A DNA stretch of 64,000 bases from Alphaproteobacteria bacterium (GTDB lineage: Bacteria; Pseudomonadota; Alphaproteobacteria; GCA-2731375), in assembly GCA_021776235.1 (NCBI GenBank), contig JAJFGG010000098.1, positions 1 through 64,000 of the forward strand. The letters run 5' to 3'. The notes beneath the pieces are model-generated. The model did not search any database, was not told the origin of the DNA, and was given only the letters and a program-made list of their open reading frames with translations. The stretch's first letter is position 1. Each line of letters opens with the position of its first letter. The position numbers and the translations under genes were made by a program. Positions 1 to 7,420 of this stretch are shown piece after piece.

Positions 1-54
1 GACATCGTCCAAAAACCGCAACGCCGCCACGGGGCCTTGGTGGGCGGCCTTTGG

Positions 55-149
55 TGGCGACCCTAAGCCATTCGGATGCGTTGCGCCGCTTGCCCGATGA
101 ACCACATCGCGCTGCGCGACGCGCCTACCCGAATGGCTTAGGGTCGCCA
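55..149. repeat. Palindromic repeat element, 21-bp inverted arms
   Basis: Positions 55-75 and 129-149 are perfect 21-bp inverted repeats (left arm begins TGGCGACCCTAAG). They enclose a 53-bp GC-rich spacer. Positions 77-126 of that spacer match 59294-59343 at 46 of 50 bases, so this is a member of a dispersed family rather than a chance hairpin. It lies 58 bp beyond the stop codon of the SDR gene at 207. Whether it acts as a terminator, a REP-type element or a decayed miniature transposon cannot be decided here. Confidence 0.75.
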
Positions 150-206
150 TCAAATGACCCAGAATAACCCGGAAGTGCTCTAACGCAATTTCAGTGCGCT
201 TCCAGG

Positions 207-1058
207 CTATTCGTTCATTTTGGCAAGTTCCGCCTGCAGGGCGGCATGCATGCCGCCGAATTTTTCCATGGTTTCCGCCGGCGTGTAACCGGCGATCAGG
301 CCGCCGTCCACGGCGATGTCCTGGGCCGTGATATAGCGGCCTTCGTCGCTGGCCAGAAAGACCACGGTCGCGGCGACATCCTCCCCGTTTCCGGCCCGGC
401 CCAGGGGCGTGATCTTGGCCAGTTCCCGTTCGATGATCGGCATGGAGGCGGCGGATTGTTCCTGGGTCATGTCCGTGCCGAGAGAGAAAATCGGCGTGGC
501 GACACAGCCGGGCGAAATGGAATTGATCCGGATCGAGGTACTGGCGACTTGCAGGGCCGCGACCCGGGTCAGATGCAGCACGGCGGCCTTGGCAATGGAA
601 TAAAGCACCGGGCCATGGCCTGTACGATGCCCGGCGGTGGAGGCATTGTTGATGATGGCGCCGCCGCCCTGCTGCCGCATTATGGGAATGGCGTGTTTCA
701 TGGCGAACAGGGGACCACCGACCAGAGCGGACATTTCATAATCGAATTGATCCGTGGTGATCTTCTCGAGGCGGCTGGAATGGGTCACCGCGCCGGCATT
801 GTTGAACAGACAATCCAGACGGCCAAAGGTTTCCACGGTAAAATCCACAGCCCGCTTGATCTGCGCCTCGTCGCCGGCCTCCATGGCGATGAAGCGCGCG
901 TTTTCGCCGATGTCCCCGGCGACCGCCTCGCCCCGTGCCGCCGACCGGCCCGTCAAGACCACCTGCGCGCCTTCTGTCACAAAGCGCCGCGCGGTGACCG
1001 CGCCCATACCAGAGGTGGCGCCGGTTATCATCGCGACCTTGCCCGCCAAACGGCCCAT
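207..1058 (-). CDS. Short-chain dehydrogenase/reductase (SDR)
   Basis: A classical SDR of 283 residues, predicted to oxidise or reduce a carbonyl/hydroxyl group with NAD(P)(H) in the cytoplasm; substrate unknown. Visible are the Rossmann motif TGATSGMG (residues 12-19), NNAG (86-89), a catalytic serine near 140 and the YSIAK Tyr/Lys pair (153/157). The C-terminus is typical of the family (DGGLIAGYTP). The frame extends 35 codons upstream, but ATG at 1058 is preferred: it sits behind AGGAAAGGG and begins the fold at the usual distance. No pathway partners are adjacent, so the role stays general. Confidence 0.88.
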   Translation of the reverse strand: MGRLAGKVAMITGATSGMGAVTARRFVTEGAQVVLTGRSAARGEAVAGDIGENARFIAMEAGDEAQIKRAVDFTVETFGRLDCLFNNAGAVTHSSRLEKITTDQFDYEMSALVGGPLFAMKHAIPIMRQQGGGAIINNASTAGHRTGHGPVLYSIAKAAVLHLTRVAALQVASTSIRINSISPGCVATPIFSLGTDMTQEQSAASMPIIERELAKITPLGRAGNGEDVAATVVFLASDEGRYITAQDIAVDGGLIAGYTPAETMEKFGGMHAALQAELAKMNE

Positions 1059-1406
1059 GATGCTGCCCTTTCCTGAAGCTTGTGCCGTGGAAAGCATAGC
1101 TGATGCATGGGCAATGGTCTTGTGTCGCATCGGAAATCGTGTACAAAATGACTGTTCAGGCACTGGCCGGTCAGGCTTCGGTATCGATCCCTACACCGTT
1201 CCGTAACATCACCGGCCTTTGAACAAAAGGCACACGATTTCGCCGGTTGTATCAAACAGTTCGGGTTTGAACCATGCGTATCAATTTGGTCACTCGGCTA
1301 TGGGTAAGTCAGTATTCGATTGGGGGCACGACGCGCACAACCAATCTCAAGCGGCGAATGGTCTTTCGATCCTTACGGATAGGAACAATCCGCTAGAATA
1401 GGGTCA
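1059..1406. other. Intergenic region, 348 bp
   Basis: Lies downstream of the next minus-strand gene and upstream of the SDR gene, so it should hold the SDR promoter. Short frames on both strands have no recognisable product and no convincing ribosome binding site. A perfect 14-bp palindrome, ATTAGTTAACTAAT (1406-1419), straddles the stop codon of the next gene. Confidence 0.5.
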
Positions 1407-1880
1407 TTAGTTAACTAATTCGACGCTGACGCCGCCTGGAGCAATTGGATTACTGACCTTAAGGCCCGCGGCATCTTTCGAGACGGCATTCAGTACGACA
1501 CACTTCGAATTCGTATATGACACGCCACCCAATCCGACCGTCACTAAAGTTAGGCCCCCGCCAACACCATAATACATACCCGGGAAATCTTGCATGTTAT
1601 CCAAATTATAAATGGTACCCTCCAGGGTTTGTTTGGCAGCACCGATCTCCATTATTTTCCCACCGCTCAATGAAATGTTGTGCTTACTGCCATCGTTCAA
1701 GGTCATTGTACCGTCACCCCACCTGGCGCCAACGATCAGGCCAACGGATTTTACAACCGCCGTAAACGTACCCGCCTTAACGAGTTCGCGTTCATCACAA
1801 CTTTGCGTTTTCGCTGCCACAGAAAAACTCGCAAAACAGATTGCGATCAGCGCGGTGACGGTGCCTGTCAAAAGTTTCAT
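1407..1880 (-). CDS. Hypothetical exported protein
   Basis: A 157-residue protein I do not recognise. It begins MKLLTGTVTALIAICFASFSVAA, a Sec signal peptide with a probable cleavage after an Ala-Ala pair, so it should be periplasmic or secreted. The mature part is glycine- and valine-rich beta-type sequence with GVGGGLTLVTVGLGG near the middle. Two cysteines (SCDE just after the signal, SKCVV near the end) could pair. ATG at 1880 is chosen over a longer frame because AAAGGAAA precedes it and the signal peptide then starts at residue 1. Base composition is lower in GC than in the metabolic genes to the right. Confidence 0.6.
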   Translation of the reverse strand: MKLLTGTVTALIAICFASFSVAAKTQSCDERELVKAGTFTAVVKSVGLIVGARWGDGTMTLNDGSKHNISLSGGKIMEIGAAKQTLEGTIYNLDNMQDFPGMYYGVGGGLTLVTVGLGGVSYTNSKCVVLNAVSKDAAGLKVSNPIAPGGVSVELVN

Positions 1881-2207
1881 TCTTCGATTTCCTTTGGCTA
1901 AATCATCTGGTCTGATCCCTGGACCCACCTAGGCCTCGAGCCGAGATTGCCATAGTTTGACGGCCTTGGCTAGAGACCTGCTAGTTGGTATCGGCGACGA
2001 TAAACACCTGGTTGGCGCGGCGGAGCTTCATGCCCCCTCGGATCCCGAGCAACGACGCCCTCCAAACAGGAAAAGATGTGACACTGCGCCGTAAGGTCCC
2101 TATTGTCGCGATCGCCATTCTTGCCCGGGATTTGTATTTGCCGTTAGCCGGCAAATCTTAGCAACATTGGCTTGGCATCGCTCAGACAACCAGGAAGGGA
2201 CAAATTC
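1881..2207. other. Intergenic region between divergent small exported proteins
   Basis: This 327-bp gap separates the minus-strand exported protein from the plus-strand lipoprotein and should contain both promoters. AGGAAGGGA at 2192-2200 is the ribosome binding site of the lipoprotein gene. I see no RNA gene, long repeat or riboswitch fold. Confidence 0.5.
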
Positions 2208-2534
2208 ATGAAGAAGCGCTTCAGCGCCGGAATACTTGCGTCAACGGTTCTGCTGACGGCTTGCGCGTCTCCCATTTCGGATGAAGCAAAGCGCGAGATT
2301 AGTGCGCCGATCAATTGTTCCACGGCGGAAAGCGACCTCGCAATTCTCGAGAAAGAAAAGGCAAACACTGCGAAACAGGTCGCCATGGGCGTTACTTCGG
2401 TCCTGCCAATCGGCCTCGTATCCGGCCTCGTAAGCGGCACCGCGGGGGACAAGGCCGAAGTTGCGACGGGTGAATACAATGATCTGCTTGAGGCCAAGAT
2501 CGCGAAGATCAAAAAAGCCTGTAACATCAAATAG
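2208..2534 (+). CDS. Small lipoprotein, hypothetical
   Basis: A 108-residue predicted lipoprotein. The N-terminus MKKRFSAGILASTVLLTAC is a type II signal peptide with lipobox LTAC, so the mature protein would be acylated on the Cys. The rest is Lys/Glu/Ala-rich, with a hydrophobic glycine-rich stretch (VAMGVTSVLPIGLVSGLVSG) and a helical C-terminus ending in KIAKIKKACNIK. ATG at 2208 follows AGGAAGGGA at good spacing; a 12-codon upstream extension lacks this. The protein family is unknown to me. It sits 145 bp upstream of the reductive dehalogenase operon, but nothing shows that they are functionally linked. Confidence 0.65.
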   Translation: MKKRFSAGILASTVLLTACASPISDEAKREISAPINCSTAESDLAILEKEKANTAKQVAMGVTSVLPIGLVSGLVSGTAGDKAEVATGEYNDLLEAKIAKIKKACNIK

Positions 2535-2679
2535 GTTGTCGCTGCAGTGCTCGCTCACCGTCCCGTCGTGGGATAAAACCCATATCTCGGTGACGGCTTT
2601 CGCCATTTGTCAGGATTGATTAATGTCGAGCTTGGCCTAGATTGTTGTCAGGCAAGTAAATCCAGATTGGTGGCTTTGG

Positions 2680-3720
2680 ATGAGAAACTCAGACAGTGCT
2701 CCGATACCGACTCAATCTCGCCGTAGGGTAATTCAGCTATTGGCCGCGACATCAGGTGCGGGCCTGGCAAGTGCGGTGGGCGCGATAACCGGCAACGCCG
2801 GGAAACCCCCTTCTTCCCTGCACCGATGGCGCGGTAGCGCAATGGGCGCGGAAGCGCATCTGCTCATTCATCACCAAGATGTTGCCGAAGCCGCGCGTTT
2901 ATTGGCCTTGGTGCGGGCTGAGATTGAGCGGCTGGAACAGATCTATAGTTTGAAACGCCGGGACTCGGACCTTGTTCGAATGAATCGAGAGGGCCGGCTC
3001 GACAATCCACCGGCGGAACTGGTCGCGTTGCTTTTACGCGCCCAAGAATGGAGCATGATCAGCAGCGGCGCCTTTGACGTGACGGTTCAGCCTCTTTGGC
3101 GGCTTTATAGTGACCATTTTTCGAACCCGGCGGCAGACCCACTGGGTCCGTCGGAGGCGGCCGTCGCCAAGGCTCGTGGCCTCGTCGATTTTCGGTCATT
3201 AGAGGTGGATTCAGACCGTATCTCATTTGCCAAATCCGGCATGGCGGTGACCCTCAATGGCATTGCCCAAGGTGAAATCACGGATCAGGTGGCCAATTTG
3301 TTGCGCAGCAAAGGGTTGACGGAAAGCCTCATTGATCTGGGTGAAATGCGCGCACTGGACGGGCATCCGATGGGGCGGCCATGGCAGGTCGGCATCAAGG
3401 ATCCCTATGATGGTTCGGCACTGGCGGCAAAGGTTGACCTGGCCAACCGCGCGATCGCCACATCCGCCGTTACCGGAACCGTATTTGATGCTTCCGGGAT
3501 CCAGCATCATCTTTTTGATCCGAAATCGGGCCGCCCAAGTAGCGGACTGGCTTCGGCCAGCGTGATCGCCCGCCGGGCGGTTGACGCGGATGCTTTCTCG
3601 ACAGCGTTGCTCGCCGCGCGTGAGCCACTTTCCATTGAACCTAGCCCGCACATGGGCATAGACCGGGTTCTCACGATTAATTCCGAAGGCATCATTCGCG
3701 ATTGGCAGGCGCAGACATAG
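2680..3720 (+). CDS. apbE: FAD:protein FMN transferase (ApbE family), Tat signal
   Basis: ApbE enzymes transfer FMN from FAD onto a Ser/Thr of partner proteins outside the cytoplasmic membrane. This 346-residue protein starts with a Tat-type signal (SRRRVIQLLA, about residues 13-22, then a hydrophobic stretch). It shows the family core: WRLYSDH, the catalytic-domain stretch LNGIAQGEITDQVA, a variant DLGEMRALDG in place of the usual NLGG-type motif, then ATSAVTGTVFDASGIQHH, DPKSGRPSSG and the metal/FAD-binding DADAFSTALLA. It heads the dehalogenase operon, 36 bp before rdhA. Its likely substrate is the FMN-binding domain encoded at 5618-6862, which carries an ApbE target motif. The start has only a weak ribosome binding site. 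Confidence 0.9.
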   Translation: MRNSDSAPIPTQSRRRVIQLLAATSGAGLASAVGAITGNAGKPPSSLHRWRGSAMGAEAHLLIHHQDVAEAARLLALVRAEIERLEQIYSLKRRDSDLVRMNREGRLDNPPAELVALLLRAQEWSMISSGAFDVTVQPLWRLYSDHFSNPAADPLGPSEAAVAKARGLVDFRSLEVDSDRISFAKSGMAVTLNGIAQGEITDQVANLLRSKGLTESLIDLGEMRALDGHPMGRPWQVGIKDPYDGSALAAKVDLANRAIATSAVTGTVFDASGIQHHLFDPKSGRPSSGLASASVIARRAVDADAFSTALLAAREPLSIEPSPHMGIDRVLTINSEGIIRDWQAQT

Positions 3721-3756
3721 CGCGCTTGAACCGCGAAAATTAGGGAGCAATACAAG

Positions 3757-5274
3757 ATGAGCAATGAACATGACGATACCAAAGCTGGAGATGCGAATGA
3801 CCAGCTGGAACCAGCCGGCGGTGGGGATCGCCGGGAAGTTGACGCTCTTGGACTCGACAATCCGGCACGGCGCAAGTTTTTGACGCGCACTGCCGTCGGC
3901 GGCGGTGCGGCATTGGCGGGTCTGGCGGCGGGCTATGGCGCTATTGAGTATTCGGTTCAAGGCCGCCCGTCCAAGAATTACCCGGAGATTGATGAAGCCA
4001 TTTTCAAACCAAAAGACCAGCGCGATGTCGTACTAACTTTCGCTAACAGCAAAGCGTTGAATGAAAAACACCCCGAGCGCAACGAGCAGTACAACCGGTT
4101 GCAAAAAAAGGAGTTCGACTTCGTAGCCGGCTTCCGCGACATGTACGCGAAGCCGTGGGACAATAATAAGCCCGGCTACACGCAAATGGACCGGGCCCTG
4201 CAGCTGGCCGGTTGGCACCCTTTGGGAGTTGCGGGAAGCCGGAAATCTGCAAACCTGCAACCAAATACGCCATTGCACAGCTGGGACCAATCAGACGTTG
4301 AAGAAGAGCAGTATAAGTTCGACGATAAACAGGCGGCGAGTGACGCGATTAAGTCCGCGGCGCGGGTCTTCGGCGCGGTCAAGTGCGGCATCGCTAGGCA
4401 GGACAAGCGCTGGGACTATGACCCCCTTTATGATCTTGAAACCAACCAGGAGCTATCCTGGGAAGAAGATTTTCCGTTCAAGCCTAAATCGGTGATCGTC
4501 ATGCTGACGCCGCAGGATTACGACTGCGTGGCGACAGCACCCGCATGGACTGCCGACGGCACCTACGGGGCTGGCTACACACAAATGGGTATACAGGCGG
4601 ATCAGATGGCCAAATTCCTGCGTGCGATGGGCTATCACGCCGTGAGTGCCGGTAATGACCTTGGCAGCAGTGTCCCCTATGCGATCATGGCTGGTCTGGG
4701 CGAAGGGGCCAGAAACGGCACGCTAATAGCACCGCTGGTCGGTCCGCGTATTCGGATTTGTAAAGTCTATACGGATTTCGATTTTGTCGAATACGATCAA
4801 CCGCACACCTGGGGGATTACCGATTTCTGTCTCAGTTGCGGCAAATGCGCCGAGGCCTGCCCAGCAGATGCCATCCCCTTGCCAAGCGATAAGAACGGCG
4901 GCTATGGCTTTGAACCCAGTTATGAATTTAGTGATGAGCCCGGCTATACCTGGAACAACCATCATGGGATCAAGAAATTCTATAGCGATGCCAAGAAATG
5001 CTACAATTTCTGGGTTGAAAATGGAGGTGGTTGTGGTGCCTGCATTGCCAGTTGCACTTTCAACGAACCGGACTTTTGGCATCATAAGTTTATCCTGGGG
5101 ATCACGCCGGCGTCACCAAAGCCACTACACGCTTTGATGGCGCAGATGCATCCGGCCTTTGGTTACGGCCATACGAACGACCCGGCGAAGGCCGAGAAGT
5201 TCTGGAAGACCGGCGAAGGTATGCGGGTCAATTCATCGATGAAGAACAACATCGGCACTTCAAATAAGAGCTAA
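3757..5274 (+). CDS. rdhA: Reductive dehalogenase catalytic subunit (RdhA), Tat-exported
   Basis: A 505-residue corrinoid/iron-sulfur reductive dehalogenase of the respiratory type. The family removes halogen from organohalides using cob(I)alamin. The Tat motif ARRKFLTRT with hydrophobic segment lies at about residues 37-60. The nitroreductase-like core contains GYTQMG, with the probable catalytic Tyr274, and GLGEGARNG...VGPRIR with a conserved Arg near 333. The ferredoxin domain has C358-x2-C361-x2-C364-x3-C368-P. The second cluster uses Cys415 and C426-x2-C429-x3-C433, preceded by the hallmark KKCYNFW. Cys433 is followed by Thr, not the usual Pro. There is no C-terminal NAD(P)H-reductase domain, which separates it from cytosolic catabolic enzymes. 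AGGGAGC precedes the ATG. The halogenated substrate cannot be read from sequence. Confidence 0.93.
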   Translation: MSNEHDDTKAGDANDQLEPAGGGDRREVDALGLDNPARRKFLTRTAVGGGAALAGLAAGYGAIEYSVQGRPSKNYPEIDEAIFKPKDQRDVVLTFANSKALNEKHPERNEQYNRLQKKEFDFVAGFRDMYAKPWDNNKPGYTQMDRALQLAGWHPLGVAGSRKSANLQPNTPLHSWDQSDVEEEQYKFDDKQAASDAIKSAARVFGAVKCGIARQDKRWDYDPLYDLETNQELSWEEDFPFKPKSVIVMLTPQDYDCVATAPAWTADGTYGAGYTQMGIQADQMAKFLRAMGYHAVSAGNDLGSSVPYAIMAGLGEGARNGTLIAPLVGPRIRICKVYTDFDFVEYDQPHTWGITDFCLSCGKCAEACPADAIPLPSDKNGGYGFEPSYEFSDEPGYTWNNHHGIKKFYSDAKKCYNFWVENGGGCGACIASCTFNEPDFWHHKFILGITPASPKPLHALMAQMHPAFGYGHTNDPAKAEKFWKTGEGMRVNSSMKNNIGTSNKS

Positions 5275-5289
5275 CGAAAGGATTGCGGA

Positions 5290-5577
5290 ATGGAACTATT
5301 TCAGTGGTTTTGCATGGGTATCCTGTTCGTGCTGAGCGTGGCCGCCCTGAGCTATCTCTCAGTCGTCGTGAAACTCAAATGGTATACCTTGGCAAGCCTC
5401 GCGCTTGGGGCTTTCTTGATCCTGTTCGGCATTGGCTGGGCCGGTGCATCTTTCCTCGAAGGTATCGCCCAGTCAGGTGCTTTGGCGCTGATCCTGTTTT
5501 GCGGCAGTGGCGTCGTGTTGATGACCCTGACCTGGCGTTTCCTGGTCGCCCCGGAATTGAGCAAACAGAGCGACTAG
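5290..5577 (+). CDS. rdhB: Small three-helix membrane protein, probable RdhB-type anchor
   Basis: A 95-residue protein with three hydrophobic segments (about residues 4-24, 33-53 and 63-85) and an acidic EG pair between the second and third (FLEGIAQSG). Length, topology and position directly after rdhA fit RdhB, the anchor that holds the exported catalytic subunit on the membrane. The sequence is too short and variable to assign on similarity alone, so the call rests on context. GAAAGGA precedes the ATG, 15 bp after the rdhA stop, so the two genes are almost certainly co-transcribed. Confidence 0.75.
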   Translation: MELFQWFCMGILFVLSVAALSYLSVVVKLKWYTLASLALGAFLILFGIGWAGASFLEGIAQSGALALILFCGSGVVLMTLTWRFLVAPELSKQSD

Positions 5578-5617
5578 TGATGCAAGGCCGGCAAACCAGA
5601 GCAATTCCGGGCTATAG

Positions 5618-6862
5618 ATGAATGCCGATCTGACAAAACCGTTCCCCTGGGAGCGCGTGATACAGGCGTTGGCTTATGCGTTGTTGGTTGCCGCGTTTAT
5701 AATCGGTCAAATCGCCGCGCGGACCGACTACGATGGGTTGTTGAAGCGCGAGATGCCGGAATTGGTATTGTCTCTTTCGCCGGAGAACCGAGAACTCCCC
5801 GTTGTTTACAAAACTGAAGAAGACGGCAAGGCGTCATCAGATGTTGTGGTCATGGCCGATGGCGAAGGGTATGGCGGGCCGTTGGTGGTTGGAATCCGGG
5901 CCGAACGTACTGATAATGGCGCGCGGATCAAAGAAATTATTGTCCTACGTCACAAGGAGACGCCGCCGTTTCTTGATCGCCTCAACAAGAAAAACTTTTT
6001 TCGTCAATTCGCGGGTAAGGACGTTTCGGACAATTTTATTGCCGGTGACGATGTCGATGTGATTTCCGGCGCCTCGGTTTCTTCGATCGGATTCACCGCG
6101 GCTGTGCGTGAGGCTGTGCATCTGGGCGCCGTCCAGCATCTTGATCTGGCCGCCACTTGGCAACAGCCAAGTTGGAATATCGGTCCCAATGACGCTATTC
6201 TTGTCATTCTGTTTGCGCTGGCATTTTACGCTGCATATCGTCGCGATAAAGCAGCAAAGTACGCCCGGTATTTGGTCATGGCCGGGGCGCTGGTGTTCGT
6301 TGGATTTTACGCCAACACCTCGATAAGCTTGGGCAGTTTAGCCGGCATTGTGATGGGTTATATTCCACCCCTGAAGCAACATCCGTTGTGGTGGATTATG
6401 ATGATCGGGGTGCTGGGCAGTGTTATCGTCCTGGGGCGTAACATCTATTGCCAATTTATCTGCCCTTTCGGCGTGGTGCAAAATCTGCTGCAGAAAATCA
6501 GCGGTATTCAACTGAGGATCAAGCCGCAGGTGCAGCGTCAGGCGCGGACAATGATCTTTTCGCTAAGCTGGGTGGCGCTGATGCTGATCTTCCTCTCAGC
6601 CCATCCTGCACTTGGCTCTTACGAGCCGTTCGCCATGATGTTCTCACTCGAAGGGCTGGGCATTCAATGGTACATCCTGCCCGCGGCAATTATCGGGGCG
6701 TTTTTTGTGCCTAATTTTTGGTGCCGGCTTTTTTGTCCGGTTGGCCTTTATCTCAACGAAACCGTTCGCTTGCGGCGCTCGATCCGTAGTCGGTTCGTGG
6801 GAATGAGAAATCGGGAAGAGCCCAAGGAAATACTTAATGATCCCCGAGATCTTGGGGCGTAG
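5618..6862 (+). CDS. rdhC: NosR/RdhC-like membrane flavoprotein with FMN-binding domain and CxxxCP motifs
   Basis: A 414-residue integral membrane protein of the NosR/NirI/RdhC type. One N-terminal helix (about 13-33) leads into an extracytoplasmic FMN-binding domain (about 40-180). This is followed by five or so further helices. The FMN domain holds D147-V-I-S-G-A-S153, matching the ApbE target motif Dxx(S/T)GA(T/S), so Ser153 is the expected FMN-linked residue. Two polyferredoxin-like CxxxCP motifs lie at Cys278/282 and Cys369/373, near the membrane surface. In RdhC (PceC) such a protein is proposed to pass electrons from the quinol pool toward RdhA; this role is inferred here from gene order. 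The gene starts 40 bp after the rdhB-like stop. Confidence 0.85.
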   Translation: MNADLTKPFPWERVIQALAYALLVAAFIIGQIAARTDYDGLLKREMPELVLSLSPENRELPVVYKTEEDGKASSDVVVMADGEGYGGPLVVGIRAERTDNGARIKEIIVLRHKETPPFLDRLNKKNFFRQFAGKDVSDNFIAGDDVDVISGASVSSIGFTAAVREAVHLGAVQHLDLAATWQQPSWNIGPNDAILVILFALAFYAAYRRDKAAKYARYLVMAGALVFVGFYANTSISLGSLAGIVMGYIPPLKQHPLWWIMMIGVLGSVIVLGRNIYCQFICPFGVVQNLLQKISGIQLRIKPQVQRQARTMIFSLSWVALMLIFLSAHPALGSYEPFAMMFSLEGLGIQWYILPAAIIGAFFVPNFWCRLFCPVGLYLNETVRLRRSIRSRFVGMRNREEPKEILNDPRDLGA

Positions 6863-6872
6863 ATAGATACCG

Positions 6873-7106
6873 ATGGCAAAGAAGAAACAACAGAAACCTT
6901 GGCAGTTCAAGTTCAGTTTCGCACTGGTACTTGTTTTGCTGCTACTTATTTTTGGCTACTTCGCACAGTCGTTCAAGGCGGTTCGCGACATGCAACCCAT
7001 TCGCATCGCTGTAGAACGGCTCCGTGACGCGCCTTCTGCAACGCCAACTGACGGCAAAACTCTGCCCGGCAACAAAACAAGAAGCTCTGGAGGAGTTTCT
7101 GACTGA
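6873..7106 (+). CDS. Small single-helix membrane protein, last gene of the dehalogenase operon
   Basis: A 77-residue protein I do not recognise. It begins with a lysine-rich cytoplasmic tip (MAKKKQQKPWQFKF), has one strongly hydrophobic helix (FALVLVLLLLIFGYF, about 16-30), and then about 45 polar residues that should lie in the periplasm. It starts 10 bp after the rdhC-like stop, so it belongs to the same transcript. The positive-inside pattern gives N-in/C-out. It could be an accessory or assembly subunit of the dehalogenase complex; no motif supports a specific job. No clear terminator follows. Confidence 0.7.
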   Translation: MAKKKQQKPWQFKFSFALVLVLLLLIFGYFAQSFKAVRDMQPIRIAVERLRDAPSATPTDGKTLPGNKTRSSGGVSD

Positions 7107-7420
7107 ACCGTGAAGCAATGTAGCCCAATCAACGCCCGCGACGATCCGTTGTGTCAGATTGGCGCGTCAAAAATAGGCAAAGAATAGCTGGTTTCATATT
7201 ACACCAACCCACGCTGATAGGAACCCATAGAGAACGTTGCGATTATGTCATGGCAGCGATACTGGTAATCCCGGAGCCGAAATTCGTCGCACGAAGTGTC
7301 AGGGAGCTGTTATAGTTGATGCAAATCAAGCCGGCTTTCGCAGTAAGTGTTATTTCCAGTAATTGCGGTCCATGGTTATTCGAATGACGGCAATTGGGAT
7401 GTGACGAACGGGAGGCTGAA
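7107..7420. other. Intergenic region after the dehalogenase operon
   Basis: These 314 bp lie between two plus-strand genes. GGAGG at 7411-7415 is the ribosome binding site of the following lipoprotein gene. I found no strong hairpin with a T-run. Short frames here have no recognisable product. Confidence 0.5.

Noticed and set aside
246..1076. Long plus-strand frame opposite the SDR gene
   Set aside because: It lies entirely over a well-supported minus-strand SDR and its translation is His/Gly/Arg-rich low-complexity sequence with no family pattern.
2535..2679. FNR/CRP-type site or cobalamin riboswitch in front of the dehalogenase operon
   Set aside because: No TTGAT-N4-ATCAA-like palindrome and no recognisable B12-box sequence; the 145-bp space is also short for a cobalamin riboswitch.
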